Assembly: GCA_016802295.1 (NCBI GenBank) | Contig: JAESIW010000138.1 | Coordinates: 1,792,521-1,856,520, forward strand | Source: Brachionus rotundiformis | Lineage: Eukaryota; Rotifera; Eurotatoria; Ploima; Brachionidae | Length of the DNA: 64,000 nucleotides | Direction of reading: 5' to 3' | In this document: piece after piece, positions 22,253-32,995 of the stretch | How the letters are laid out: each line of letters starts with the position of its first letter | Position numbering within the stretch: the first letter of the stretch is position 1 | Made by a program: the position numbers and the translations under genes | The notes under the pieces: model-generated | Told to the model about the DNA's origin: nothing | What the model saw: the letters and a program-made list of their open reading frames with translations, nothing else | The model's database searches: none

Positions 22253-23377
22253 TTATTTGTTTAAATAATCAGATCCCAATTGTTTCAAAGCCTCGTTGAG
22301 AATATCGTGAATAAGTCTTGATTTATCATGACTAGCTGTGGGATGTTCTTTCAATCCTGTAAAAATGGTAAATGCACCATTAAAAGAATTTAAATAATAG
22401 AAAAGAAAAAACCTTTGGAAATGGCTTCGCGACATGCTTCGGCTTCGAAGCTTAAGCCTACACTGTTGGCAAAATTAGTCGGTGGACACTCGGGCAAAGG
22501 TTCTTTGTGAGTTGTTCGGTCAGCTTTGATGAACTCAACTGGACACCAAGACATGTCTGGGATTTCGATCAAGCCTTTGTCGCCCATGATCGAAGTTCTA
22601 GCATTTTGAACACAGGATGTGGACATGTTTACCACGGCCATGCGATTGTTTTTGTACAGCAGCGTTATCGATGCACACTCGTCACATCCAGTTGGCATCA
22701 AATGACCAGTACAAGCTATTTTCAAGGGTTTTTCGTGGTCCATTAAAAAGCAAATCATTTGAATGGGATAAATTCCAATGCTTTTAATTAATTAGAATAA
22801 ATAAATAAACAACAAATTAAGAAATGATGATAAATTAATACTCCAAGAGACCACCACCACCAAGTTCTCTACACTTGATTCTATCAACCTCTTTTATTGG
22901 TATCATAAAGTTACTTATTATGTAACGAACATCACCAATGGAACCGTTGGTCACTTGTTCTTTAAGCTTTTTCATTATGGGAAAGAATCTTGTCCACAGT
23001 GCTTCCATGAAAAAAACTCCCTTTTCCTTGGCTGCCCTGAATACATCCTCTTGATCCTGTCTGTTCAGACACATTGGTTTCTCGCACAAAACGTGCTTGC
23101 CAGCAGCAATCGCTTTTAGACAAACTTCTTTATGTGTGTTATTGGTTGTACCAATGTAAATGATGTTTACGTCTTTGTCAGCGAAAAGTTCTTCATAAGA
23201 GCCATACCATTTGTCTATTTCGAATCGTTCAGCAAATTTCTTAGCTCTGTCCAAAGATCTTGCCGCACAAGCTTTGATATTATGGTTTGGCATTTTGGTC
23301 GCTCGAAGAGCTGTACAAAAATCTTGGCTGATTAGACCAGCAGCACATATTCCCCAATTTAGAACTGTTTCACTCAT
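22253..23377 (-). CDS. Dihydrodiol dehydrogenase-like oxidoreductase, copy B
   Basis: Exons 23377-22842, 22780-22413 and 22356-22253, the same structure as copy A shifted by 3780 bp; 335 aa. All functional motifs of copy A are present: GICAAGLIS, CEKPM, LDIGIYPIQ. It has GLKEHP, as in human DHDH (GLKESP), where copy A has Trp. Its end is QLGSDYLNK. Both copies look intact and should give active NADP-dependent dehydrogenases; whether they differ in expression depends on their unrelated 5' flanks. The sequence identity includes both introns and stops abruptly at the start codon and near the stop codon. Confidence 0.92.
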
Positions 23378-23560
23378 TTTATTCCTTGGTATCTTTATTT
23401 TTTTATTTCGAATTCTTAAATAGGCCCTTGCTATGGGATTTCACAGGGATAAAGCATTACCAAAAAAAAAGACTATTAAATTTTGCATTTAAAATTTTAT
23501 TAATTTTTAAATTTAGCATACAAAAATAGATTTTTTTAATATTTTAAATTTTATATTAAA

Positions 23561-25067
23561 ATGTTTGAAAATTTAGCTAAACCCGAAAAAATTTATCTAA
23601 ATTTTAATGCTAGCAAGATTAGATGGCTATCCGATTCTAAAATAACACCAAGTGATTTTTTTTGTATTGGTTCGGCAGAAACATTGGTATTTTTATTTTT
23701 TTTGAACTTCTAAATTTTTTTGTGATTAAAATATAATAAAATTAGAAAAGTGTTTCAGTTTGGAAACATGGTCCTATCCATGAAGGATTTGAACCAATTC
23801 TTTTGTCCGAAACCGAAAATCTAGATGGCTTTGTCACAGAACTAAAAGTACATTAATTAAATAGCTTTATTACTTTAAATTTTATTTAATTGTTAAACTA
23901 AAAAGTCCAAAAATTTGGAAGAATTTTTTTTATCAACCACAAATGGCAGTATTTACCATTTTAAATTTTCCCATTCTGATCAGGTAATTGCTCTTTCTTC
24001 ACATGGCCCATTTTTTTAGCCTCCTCCACGGCTTTAATATCTTTATCATCGACCCAATACGAGTCGACACTCATTTGGTCAATTTTGCCAGCTTTGGATG
24101 AATCGTTAGTTGGCAAATTGAATCCCAGCTTGTTTGGCTCAATTTGCTGCAAATCTGACGAGTCACCAATTGAATCCTCTTTTTCTAATCTTGACATTTT
24201 CAGACACTCACCGAATTGAATAGGTGGTCTTCAGGGGACAATGTGGGCCCAATAAATGGCTTTGACTTCAACAATGATGGAGATGAGCTCTGTTATGTGA
24301 CAGAAAATTGCACTATTAATTTTGTTAAATTAAAAATTCAAATAAATTCATTGAATAGTTTGGGTATTGATTTATTTAAAAAATAAAAAAAAAATTCAAT
24401 TATGTATCTATTGTAGATTATAATGAATTATGCAGTCTAAACAGCGTCTTGTATCTTAAGCACTTTGAAATCGCTGTTAGCGATTCTTTGGGAAGGGTTA
24501 AAATTTGGGATTCCAGAAGCAGGGAGAACAAAAAATCATCACTTAGTTTATTCATGTAAGCCAGAAAAGAGTTAAAAGATAAACTTCTAATTTATCTTAG
24601 GGAAGGAGAAAGCTCTTCCATAACATGTATGGCCAATGATCCAAATAAACAGCACATAATCGCCTGTGGTAATTTAAATGGAACCATAGCGATTTATGAT
24701 GTCAGAAGCAATAAGAAGCCTTTTACACTCATCAATAACCATTCCGAGCCAAGTTAAATAATTAATAATCAAATTAGAGATAATTAAATTAAATTAAATT
24801 AAATTAAATTTAGTAATGGAAGTTTGTTTTCATCCATTTTCAAGTGACAGTTTGTTCTCTAGTTCTTTTGATGGCGCCCTATGGTCGTGGAACAGCACCA
24901 ATAGGGGCGAGCTGAAATCTGGATGGGAGGACAGGGCAGTTAGCTATAAGAATTACCTCGATTCAAACAGATACGCATTAAACTCATTTGATATAAATAA
25001 TGATAAAATTTTGGCAGTAAATGACAATTTTTGTTTGTATAAATTAAGATATCAAAATTTGTTCTGA
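23561..25067 (+). CDS. nup43: Nucleoporin Nup43, WD40 protein
   Basis: Seven exons: 23561-23686, 23746-23847, 23906-23983, 24204-24363, 24417-24555, 24601-24752 and 24814-25067; 336 aa. Nup43 is a beta-propeller of the Nup107-160 (Y) complex of the nuclear pore, also found at kinetochores. N-terminal SKIRWLSDS matches the KTRWRP segment of Nup43; WD repeats include GRVKIWDSRS, GTIAIYDVRS, and MEVCFHPFSSDSLFSSSFDGALWSW, shown in part (human EVHFHPSNPEHLFTCSEDGSLWHW). Splice phases agree at every junction. Introns are 45-61 bp except intron 3 (220 bp), which is filled by an antisense ORF. The acceptor of exon 7 is preceded by a TTAAA pentamer array (24784-24811). Confidence 0.9.
23961..24197 (-). 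CDS. Antisense small ORF in Nup43 intron 3
   Basis: Open frame of 78 codons on the strand opposite Nup43. It begins with ATG (context AAAATG) six bases inside the end of intron 3 and ends in Nup43 exon 3. The composition is clearly coding-like and richer in G+C than other introns here; the protein is acidic/polar, with SVDSYWVDDKDIKAVEEA followed by KKMGHVKKE. Intron 3 is about four times longer than the other Nup43 introns, almost entirely because of this ORF. I do not recognise the protein; there is no signal peptide or membrane segment. It may be a nested small gene, or an exon of one. Confidence 0.55.
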   Translation of the reverse strand: MSRLEKEDSIGDSSDLQQIEPNKLGFNLPTNDSSKAGKIDQMSVDSYWVDDKDIKAVEEAKKMGHVKKEQLPDQNGKI

Positions 25068-26492
25068 ACATAAAGCTAGAAATAAAACTGAAAACTTAAT
25101 GGGAGTTTAGATAATAATTTTCATTTTTGAATAAAATTAATAAATTTTAAGATTCTTATTGTTTATCTATGGTAGAAAAATGTGCACTGGCCGGGAATCG
25201 AACCCGGGCGAGCATTCTACCACTGAACCACCAGTTTGCTGTTCTGCTTTTGTTTGTCTATTTGACTAAAATTTAACTAATTTAGAAATATATTAAAATT
25301 TTTATTCTATCGGAAGTTATAGTAAGCACTTAAAAAATTAATAAATAAATAAGTTGGGCTTTTAATGTGCTTTTTTATTCAAGAACGACTTCAAACCAAT
25401 GTCAATTTAATCTTACTTGAGTGTGCTTAATTAAAACATGGATATTTTATTAATTAGAAAAAATATCTTATCTACGGAAAATAATATTGTACATTTAAAA
25501 CATAGTTTTTTAATTAATTTTTTAATAAGTAGTCACTATTAATTGAATCAAGTATATTTAATTTAATTTTTTTGCTCATAATCAAATTCATTACCCTGGC
25601 ATGCCGCTTCCATAAACAGAATCAATTATTAAATTATAAGTAGAGTTAATTCAAATATAAATATACCAATATTTTTTTTAGAAAAAATTATTTATTTATC
25701 AAACCTTATTAGATAGATAGAATATTTTTTTTAATCGTTAATAAGTATCTTTTCACATAAAATAATTTAGTGAGTTAATTATTATTACTATTTTTAATTA
25801 TTAATTAGATTTTATTTCAAATTTTCTTGATAGATTACTCAAAATTTAACTAAATATAAAAAAATTGTGTAGTGGCTACATTAGTTCAAAGTAGTAGATA
25901 CAAAGGTTTTATAGCTAATTAGTTAAATTTATAAACATATAAATATCAAATATGAATAGCCAAGATAAATGAGCTACTACCAAATCAAAGTAAAGCCATT
26001 GGTCTTCGGCAAGATTGCGCAGAAAAGATAATTTATCTATAATTTTTATTGTTAAGTTTTTTTAGATAATAAATGTTTACATTGAGAGAATCTAAATTTA
26101 GTTTAAAAGATAAAACTAAGACAAGCTTTGTTTTATTATTTGAAGAACGTCTCTTGGACTAAATAAAAAGTATTTATTTAAAAGAAAAATAAAATTATTT
26201 GCATTATGAATAAAAGATATTTTTAAACTCATAGTAATTTATAAATAGAGTGAATAAATTCTCAAATTATCATATAAATTCATTAAAATTATATATTCCA
26301 TAAATTTGGTATTCTTTTTCTTTTCTGGCAACCTCTTTGGTAAAGATTTGAATAAAACTGCTTTTTTTTGGTCAAAGATGGGCTCAATCTCCAATTGGCT
26401 ATGTCAATAGGGCAATGCTTTTTGATCATTTGCCATATTTGGCAATTTATTTATCTCAAGTAATAAAATTAAGTTGGTACAAGTTATTACAA
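25068..26492. other. AT-rich intergenic region with a tRNA pseudogene
   Basis: Apart from the tRNA-Gly remnant at 25183-25239, this 1.4-kb spacer between Nup43 and the tRNA-Gly gene is low-complexity A/T. No open frame with protein-like composition is visible. Confidence 0.5.
25183..25239 (-). pseudogene. tRNA-Gly pseudogene lacking the anticodon arm
   Basis: The reverse complement reads as the D-arm half of the intact tRNA-Gly at 26493 (GGTGGTTCAGTGGTAGAATG), then CTCGCC joined straight to CGGGTTCGATTCCCGGCCAGTGCA. Sixteen bases, including the anticodon, are missing. The deletion lies between two GCC triplets, so it fits loss by slippage at a short direct repeat. The 5' acceptor strand has two extra A (GCAAACTGG). 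A and B boxes of the Pol III promoter survive, so it might still be transcribed, but it cannot be a working tRNA. Confidence 0.9.
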
Positions 26493-26563
26493 GCACTGGT
26501 GGTTCAGTGGTAGAATGCTCGCCTGCCACGCGGGCGGCCCGGGTTCGATTCCCGGCCAGTGCA
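26493..26563 (+). tRNA. tRNA-Gly (GCC)
   Basis: Seventy-one bases fold as a standard cloverleaf: acceptor GCACTGG with CCAGTGC plus discriminator A, D arm with TTCAGTGGTAGAA, anticodon stem CTCGC/GCGGG with loop CTGCCAC (anticodon GCC), T arm CCCGG/CCGGG with GTTCGATTC. No intron. A T5 Pol III terminator follows at 26566-26570. CCA is not encoded, as expected in a eukaryote. Confidence 0.98.
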
Positions 26564-26879
26564 TCTTTTTGTCGCTTTTTTTTTCCTTTTATCAAAAATC
26601 GATCTAAATTTTTATTTCTAATTCTTATAACGAAATTTAACACAATACTAATTTATAATTATGCTCAAATATAAAAAACTGAAAACAAGCCAAAATTAAA
26701 AAATAAAAAAAACACAATCTTTTTGCTCCCTCTCTATAAAAATAAAGACTAGTATTTTTTTTTAATTTTTATATATTTTTAATAACATTATAATAATAAT
26801 AATAATTTGTTAATTACTGCCTTAAGTAAACTTCAGTTTTTCCAGGTTTTAGATTTTGAAAAAATTTAAAAGATCAATC
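26564..26879. other. AT-rich spacer
   Basis: About 315 bp between the tRNA terminator and the cryptochrome start, with T-runs and a TAA microsatellite (about 26790-26806). A possible splice-acceptor-like TTTTCCAG is at 26839-26846, which could be the end of a 5' UTR intron. Nothing else is visible. Confidence 0.5.
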
Positions 26880-28813
26880 ATGCCCAAGACAGGTATTCAC
26901 TGGTTCAGACATGGTTTACGACTGCATGACAACCCGGCACTGTTGGCCTGTCAAGACGAAGTTGAGCGCTTCATTCCGATTTTTATCTTTGATGGAAAGT
27001 CTGCAGGTACTTTGCCACTCCTTTTTCTTCCATAACCATTCATGTCTCTACCACTCTTTCCAGCACTTAATTCTCATCTTAAAACCATCACATTTTTTTA
27101 CACGTGAAAATTTTCTTTTCAATTTAAGCTTAGGAATTTTACCAAAAATTTGAAGAGTTGATTTTTTAGGCATAGAGACATGCGGCTATGTCCGGTTCAG
27201 GTTTTTGCTTCAGTCTTTGCAGGACTTGGAAAGCCAGTTCAAGGAGCATGGCATAAACTTCATGTGCTTTCATGGTGAGCCGCATACAGTTCTGGAAAAT
27301 TTGATCAAAGAGTGGGACGTGCGCGTCATCTCATTCGAGAAAGACTCCGAGTCCATTTGGCGCAAACGGGACACTCTGGTCAAAGAGATGTGCACCCGGC
27401 TCAATGTCCAAGTAATTGAGTGTGTTAGCAACACGCTTTACGACCCGGAGGAAGTGTTCAGTTTGAATAGCAATCAGCCACCAAACACTTGCGAGGAGCT
27501 GCGCAAGTCTTGCTACAAAATTGGTGAACCCGAGCAGCCCGTTCCCAAGCCAGACTTCAAATTCATCTCACAACATCTAGTTTCCACTGATGATCTGTAC
27601 GATCCAGTTAGACATCGAATACCTGACTTGGACTTTTTCAATATAAAACCAGATAATGAAGAACAGAAAAAATGTCTCTTTATTGGTGGTGAGACCAAGG
27701 CTCTTGAGCTGTGCAAAATTAGGATCCAATATGAAAAAGAGGCTTTTAAGGCCGGTAAACTCAATCCAAATTTGTCCAAACCTGTCTTGTTTACCAAAGA
27801 GGTCAGTTTAAGTCCATATCTTAGATTTGGCTGCTTGTCAGTGAGAAAATTTTACTGGGAACTGAAAAAAGTTTATCTAAAAAATTTCAATGGTGTGAAA
27901 AAAATGTACTGTCCTGTTGAACAGCTATTTTGGAGAGAGTATTTTTACCAACTATCATATAAAAATGAAAAATTTGCTCAAGTCGATGGTAATCCGATGT
28001 GTTTTAAAATTCCATGGGATTACCATGGTAAACAGGATTTATTCCTCAAATGGGAATCTGTAATAAACACTTTTAATCATTGTTCTTGCTTAGAATTAAT
28101 TTTTGCCAAGGGTCAGACTGGTTTTCCATGGATAGATGCATGTATGAGACAATTGGTACAAGAGGGTTGGATTCATCATGTGTGTAGAAACAGTGTAGCT
28201 TTGTTTTTGACTCGAGGAGTGCTGTTTATGTCATGGGAGCGCGGAATGCGCACTTTTTTCAAATACCTGGTTGATGTAATTAAGAAAATTTGTATTCTTG
28301 TCCAGTGAGAAAATTAATCTATTAAGGCTGATTGGTCTGTTTGCTCGGGAAATTGGAACTGGATAGCGACAGGCGACCCAGAAGAGGTCCTAAACCCGGC
28401 TGTTACTTTTTGTCCGGTCAAGTATGGCAGAAAAATTGATCCCAAAGGAGAATACATCAAGTATTTTGCCAATGTAAACCAAAAAAAACAGTAAAGAATT
28501 CTTCTAAAGGAAATATGTTCCAGAGCTGAGGGAGTTCCCGCTCGAATATCTCTATGAGCCATGGAAGGCGCCTCTTGACTTGCAGGAAAAAGCCGGATGT
28601 CTAATCGGCAAAGATTACCCAGAGCCTATTGTGGACAACGAGCAGGCTTTTAGGGAAAACATTGCCAAGTTGCAGCAGTTTTTCCATTCGGAAAAAAAAG
28701 AGATATTCGAAACATTCCTCAATGACAAGAACGCGCTCAAGCCCGCCAACAGTCACGAGTACAAGGCCTACACCTTTGCCAAATTCTTGGAATCAGAGTT
28801 TGATGATTTTTGA
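26880..28813 (+). CDS. cry1: Drosophila-type (type I) cryptochrome
   Basis: Five exons: 26880-27006, 27170-28059, 28111-28275, 28327-28460 and 28510-28813; 539 aa, close to the 542 of Drosophila CRY. This blue-light receptor binds FAD and drives light input to the circadian clock (TIMELESS degradation in flies). Seen: N-terminal HWFRHGLRLHDNPALL, GETKALEL, LRFGCLSVRKFYW, LFWREYFY, GQTGFPWIDA, KYLVDADWSVCSGNW, YVPELREFP and CLIGKDYPEPIVD. Cys400 corresponds to fly Cys416 beside the flavin. Electron-chain Trp404, Trp381 and Trp325 match fly W420, W397 and W342, but fly W394 is Phe378 here. Intron 2 (28060-28110) is 51 bp without in-frame stops, so reading through it would falsely lengthen the protein. 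The donor at 28461 was chosen because it restores YIKKYVPEL. Confidence 0.93.
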
Positions 28814-30248
28814 TTTAAAGAAAATTTGTTAATTGTTGTTTTTATTAAGAAAAGGCTCAAGTGAAAGTAAAACTATATTTGACGCAAGAGTTTCTATTAA
28901 CATATTTTAAATTGTGCTGACAATTTGGTAGTCTAATGGCAATCAAAAAATTAATCACAAATAACCAAATTTTATTAATATTAATTCAAAAATTGATTTT
29001 TTTTTCGAATTTTTTGTATTAAAAATGTAAAATTTAACTAATCTAAATATTGTTCTTTATTTTATTTTATTTTAAATTCAAGTAATTAAAAATTTTTGCG
29101 TATTTTTTTAAAAATTTTAATTCTAAACATCTTAAATTCTCAGCTAAAAACACGTGCAGCGTTGTGATGTCAAAATGAACCAATTTTTAACAAAAAAACT
29201 TATAACAATATTCTTAATTGAGTGTTAAAATAAATTTTACTAAAAAAATTTTTTTTTAGTTGGCAAATTTTTACCAAGGATTGACTCGGCTTAAAAATTT
29301 AAAACAATTAATTGGCAAAATTTGTACTAAAAATCATCAAGAATTAAACCAAACTTGTATTCAACATGATCAAATAAGGATTAATTAGAAAATAAAAAAG
29401 TTTATTGGCTTCATAAATTGATGAAGCATTTTTCAGTAATTTCTTTTATAAAATTGTCATTAAAGGATATGGGTCAATTGGGGTAAAAAATCCAAATATC
29501 TATTTATTATTCTATTTGGTGTAATGATGTATTGACGAGCTGGTCTTTTTATCTGGTCATAAGATGTATCACCAAAAAGTAGTTTTGTGATATAACAAAC
29601 ATATTTTGGTAAAAAAATTAAAAAAATCAAATTTTGGTTTTAAAGGTTCTTAAGTATTAGATAATACTACATTTGGTAACTTACTCAATTAAGCGCATTT
29701 TGATATGCCAATGGGCTAATAGAAAAATACCCGAGATAGATTTATTTTACCTAAAGTATTGATGAAAAAAAATGGAACTCTAGACCGCAGTAACTATTGA
29801 ACAGAAAGATAAATTTTGCTTCGGCTCGTCGAAATCTATCAGAATAAATTTAATAATTAAGCATTTGGATTTATTACCTTTATTTATTAAAAAAATGAAT
29901 AGTTTTTATCTTATTTATGCTTGAAAATTTTTACATAGTCAATTAAAAAAAATAATATACTTTTAAAAAATATTTATTTTAATTTAAATTTTGAACAATT
30001 AATAAAAATGTTTAATGACTTTAAATTAGAGGAGGAGCATTCAGTCTGTCAAGATTTTGGTTTAATGCCAAAATAAATTTTTATTTTATTTGCCCTTGAA
30101 AATAATTGAAAATAAATTTGAAAAAATAATTTATTTATAGTAATTAATAATTTTATACAATTAAAAAAAACATGCACAAATTAAGTTTTAAATAAATAAA
30201 TAACAATATTTTTATTCGATTAATTTAAACAATACTTTAATTATTTAT
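28814..30248. other. AT-rich intergenic region
   Basis: About 1.4 kb without a supportable gene. The right part (about 30000-30248) is the 3' flank of the GT31 gene, and it is copied in inverted orientation at about 31950-32117 and 32755-32995. Confidence 0.55.
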
Positions 30249-31256
30249 CTAATCAAAAACACGAAAAACATTTGCCGAATTGAGAATAAAAAAATAATCT
30301 CTTTGAGGTTTGATTAAAAGATTCCATACTTTTTGGAAATTTTTTTTATTAGTAAAAGCAAACAATTTGAATGTCTCTTGGTAAGTAAGTGATTTTAAGT
30401 TTTGATCAATTTTATACCAATATAGCTTGTTGAGGCCGATAAATTTAGCTTTGAGTCTGTTTGCCAATACACCGACATAAATGTCTTCGAAGCGAAAAAA
30501 TTGAGTGTTCAACGAGGCTTGGTATAGCTTTGCAGCTAGATCGGTGGTAAACATGTAAGCTGGACCTTGGTGATAAGACGGATAGTACTTTCCGTTCAGC
30601 TCTTGTTCCTCAATGAACCATTTGGAACTATTGTCTCTTATGATGATAGCATTTTGTTGCAAGCTTCCCAAGTAAACATTCTTATCTTTGCCAGAGTGTA
30701 GCTGTTTGTTTAAAAAGTTTAACAAAAATGGTGTATTGACTACCACATCGTCATCTATTTTGAGAGTAAACTTGGAATTGGAACAGAATTTGGATACCCA
30801 TTTAAGTCCCATAATTGTCTTCAAGGTCAAATTGTCGTACGTGTCCATAAAATTTTCCTGAACAATGTCACCGTGAATTCTGCTCTCGTTAACAAGCATT
30901 GAGTTTACTTCCTCGCTGGCACTCAATCCCACCAAAAAGACAGCTCGTATTGAGGCAAAATTCTTTGAATTGGCCCATGTATTTCTGATCAGGTTTCTGT
31001 GCTCGAAACTGTCCGGTGATATGCAGACAAAGGCAATAACCAGCAAATCATTTGAGCATATGCTTTTGCCAGGATTAATCAAATATCTAAAGTCATGAGG
31101 GTTGTCATTTGTCTCAAGATCTGGCTTAAATTCCTCATAAAGGTCTTCATCGTCTGGATAATCACCGGTTTCATCTATGATTTTTAAGACATATAATGTA
31201 AACAGGACCCACACAATTAGTCCAAACCAATAATATATAGATAATCTAATCCGCAT
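30249..31256 (-). CDS. Beta-1,3-galactosyltransferase-like enzyme (GT31)
   Basis: Single exon, 335 aa. It is a type II Golgi membrane protein: short cytoplasmic tail, one membrane anchor (about residues 8-26), acidic stem, then the GT31 catalytic domain. Seen: RNLIRNTWANSKNF (about 87-100), FLVGLS, the metal-binding DDD at 168-170 (KIDDDVVVN), YHQGPAYMFT (about 228-237) and FEDIYVGV (256-263). N-glycosylation sequons occur at NES, NLT and NSS. The family adds Gal or GlcNAc in beta-1,3 linkage to glycans; the acceptor cannot be told from sequence. Part of this gene and its 3' flank is repeated in inverted form around the assembly gap downstream. Confidence 0.9.
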   Translation of the reverse strand: MRIRLSIYYWFGLIVWVLFTLYVLKIIDETGDYPDDEDLYEEFKPDLETNDNPHDFRYLINPGKSICSNDLLVIAFVCISPDSFEHRNLIRNTWANSKNFASIRAVFLVGLSASEEVNSMLVNESRIHGDIVQENFMDTYDNLTLKTIMGLKWVSKFCSNSKFTLKIDDDVVVNTPFLLNFLNKQLHSGKDKNVYLGSLQQNAIIIRDNSSKWFIEEQELNGKYYPSYHQGPAYMFTTDLAAKLYQASLNTQFFRFEDIYVGVLANRLKAKFIGLNKLYWYKIDQNLKSLTYQETFKLFAFTNKKNFQKVWNLLIKPQRDYFFILNSANVFRVFD

Positions 31257-31732
31257 TTTAAATTATCATTGTTGTTTATTTTAATTTAGATTGAAAAAAA
31301 ATTAATAAAATAATAATTAGTTTATCTATTTTGAATATTTATTAGACTTTTCGCATTGAATATAGAATAAAAAAAATGGAATTTTTTAAATAATAATTTT
31401 CCTTAGGTAAATTATTTTTGAGCGTTTTATAAACTTCCATTCATTCGGTAATTTCTTAGTTGCACTTATTTTTATGGGTCATACTTTGGTAGCATATATT
31501 AGCTTTAAATTTTGCTTTTATGTTTGTATATTATCATGGTAACTCTCCAAATACGATGATTTCATAGCAACGTTCTTTTTTTTTTAATTTTTTGGACCCT
31601 TAGTTTTTAAAATAAAATTTTAAAATTTTTAAGATTTATACTAATGAATGTTTTATAATATTAGCTTTTTTTATGTATTCATAACTCAGGTAGAGAATAA
31701 AAATTCTAATTTAATTTAATAAAATTATCAAA

Positions 31733-32117
31733 ACAAACAGCTATACTCTGGCAAAGATAAGAATGTTTACTTGGGAAGTTTGCAACAAAATGCTATCATC
31801 ATAAGAGACAATAGTTCCAAATGGTTCATTGAGGAACAAGAGCTGAACGGAAAGTACTATCCGTCTTATTACCAAGCTATACCACAACTAGTTGACCACT
31901 CAATTTTTTTTGGTAAATACTTAAGGAATTGTTTAAATTAATCGAATAAAAATATTGTTATTTATCTAATCAATACTTGATTTGTGCATGTTTTTTTTTA
32001 ATTGTATAAAATTATTAATTAATATAAATATTTTAAAAATAAATTATTTTTTCAAATTTATTTTCAATTATTTTCAAGGGCAAATAAAATAAAAATTTAG
32101 TTTGGCATTAAACCAAA
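31733..32117 (+). pseudogene. Inverted truncated GT31 copy, left of gap
   Basis: About 31733-31870 matches the GT31 coding region (complement of about 30572-30713). After CCAAG the sequence jumps over the GPAYMFT segment to CTATACCA, a deletion between two AAG triplets, then over the last third of the gene to its 3' flank, which it follows to the gap. No functional protein is possible; the frame stops soon after the deletion. Confidence 0.88.
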
Positions 32118-32676
32118 NNNNNNNNNNNNNNNNNNNNNNNNNNNNNNNNNNNNNNNNNNNNNNNNNNNNNNNNNNNNNNNNNNNNNNNNNNNNNNNNNNN
32201 NNNNNNNNNNNNNNNNNNNNNNNNNNNNNNNNNNNNNNNNNNNNNNNNNNNNNNNNNNNNNNNNNNNNNNNNNNNNNNNNNNNNNNNNNNNNNNNNNNNN
32301 NNNNNNNNNNNNNNNNNNNNNNNNNNNNNNNNNNNNNNNNNNNNNNNNNNNNNNNNNNNNNNNNNNNNNNNNNNNNNNNNNNNNNNNNNNNNNNNNNNNN
32401 NNNNNNNNNNNNNNNNNNNNNNNNNNNNNNNNNNNNNNNNNNNNNNNNNNNNNNNNNNNNNNNNNNNNNNNNNNNNNNNNNNNNNNNNNNNNNNNNNNNN
32501 NNNNNNNNNNNNNNNNNNNNNNNNNNNNNNNNNNNNNNNNNNNNNNNNNNNNNNNNNNNNNNNNNNNNNNNNNNNNNNNNNNNNNNNNNNNNNNNNNNNN
32601 NNNNNNNNNNNNNNNNNNNNNNNNNNNNNNNNNNNNNNNNNNNNNNNNNNNNNNNNNNNNNNNNNNNNNNNNNNNN
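32118..32676. other. Assembly gap (559 N)
   Basis: Run of N. Nothing can be said of the content. Translations that run through it are not genes. The same GT31-derived sequence leads into the gap and continues after it, so the gap lies in a local repeat. Confidence 0.99.
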
Positions 32677-32995
32677 ACTATCCGTCTTATTACCAAGTTA
32701 TACCACAACTAGTTGACCACTCAATTTTTTTTGGTAAATATTTAAGGAATTGTTTAAATTAATCGAATAAAAACATTGTTATTTATCTAATCAATACTTG
32801 ATTTGTGCATATTTTTTTTAATTGTATAAAATTATTAATTAATATAAATATTTTAAAAATAAATTATTTTTTCAAATTTATTTTCAATTATTTTCAAGGG
32901 CAAATAAAATAAAAATTTATTTTGGCATTAAACCAAAAGCTTCACAGTCTGAATGGTGCTCCATTAATTTAGAGTCATTAAACATTTTTATTTCC
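32677..32995 (+). pseudogene. Inverted truncated GT31 copy, right of gap
   Basis: It starts in the same coding segment (CCGTCTTATTACCAAG) and has the same internal deletion and 3' flank as the copy left of the gap, differing from it by only a few bases. It continues farther into the GT31 3' flank, to the counterpart of about 30001. The two copies are in direct orientation 818 bp apart. Confidence 0.88.

Noticed and set aside
32097..32716. Long open frames on both strands, 203-204 codons
   Set aside because: They consist almost wholly of N from the assembly gap.
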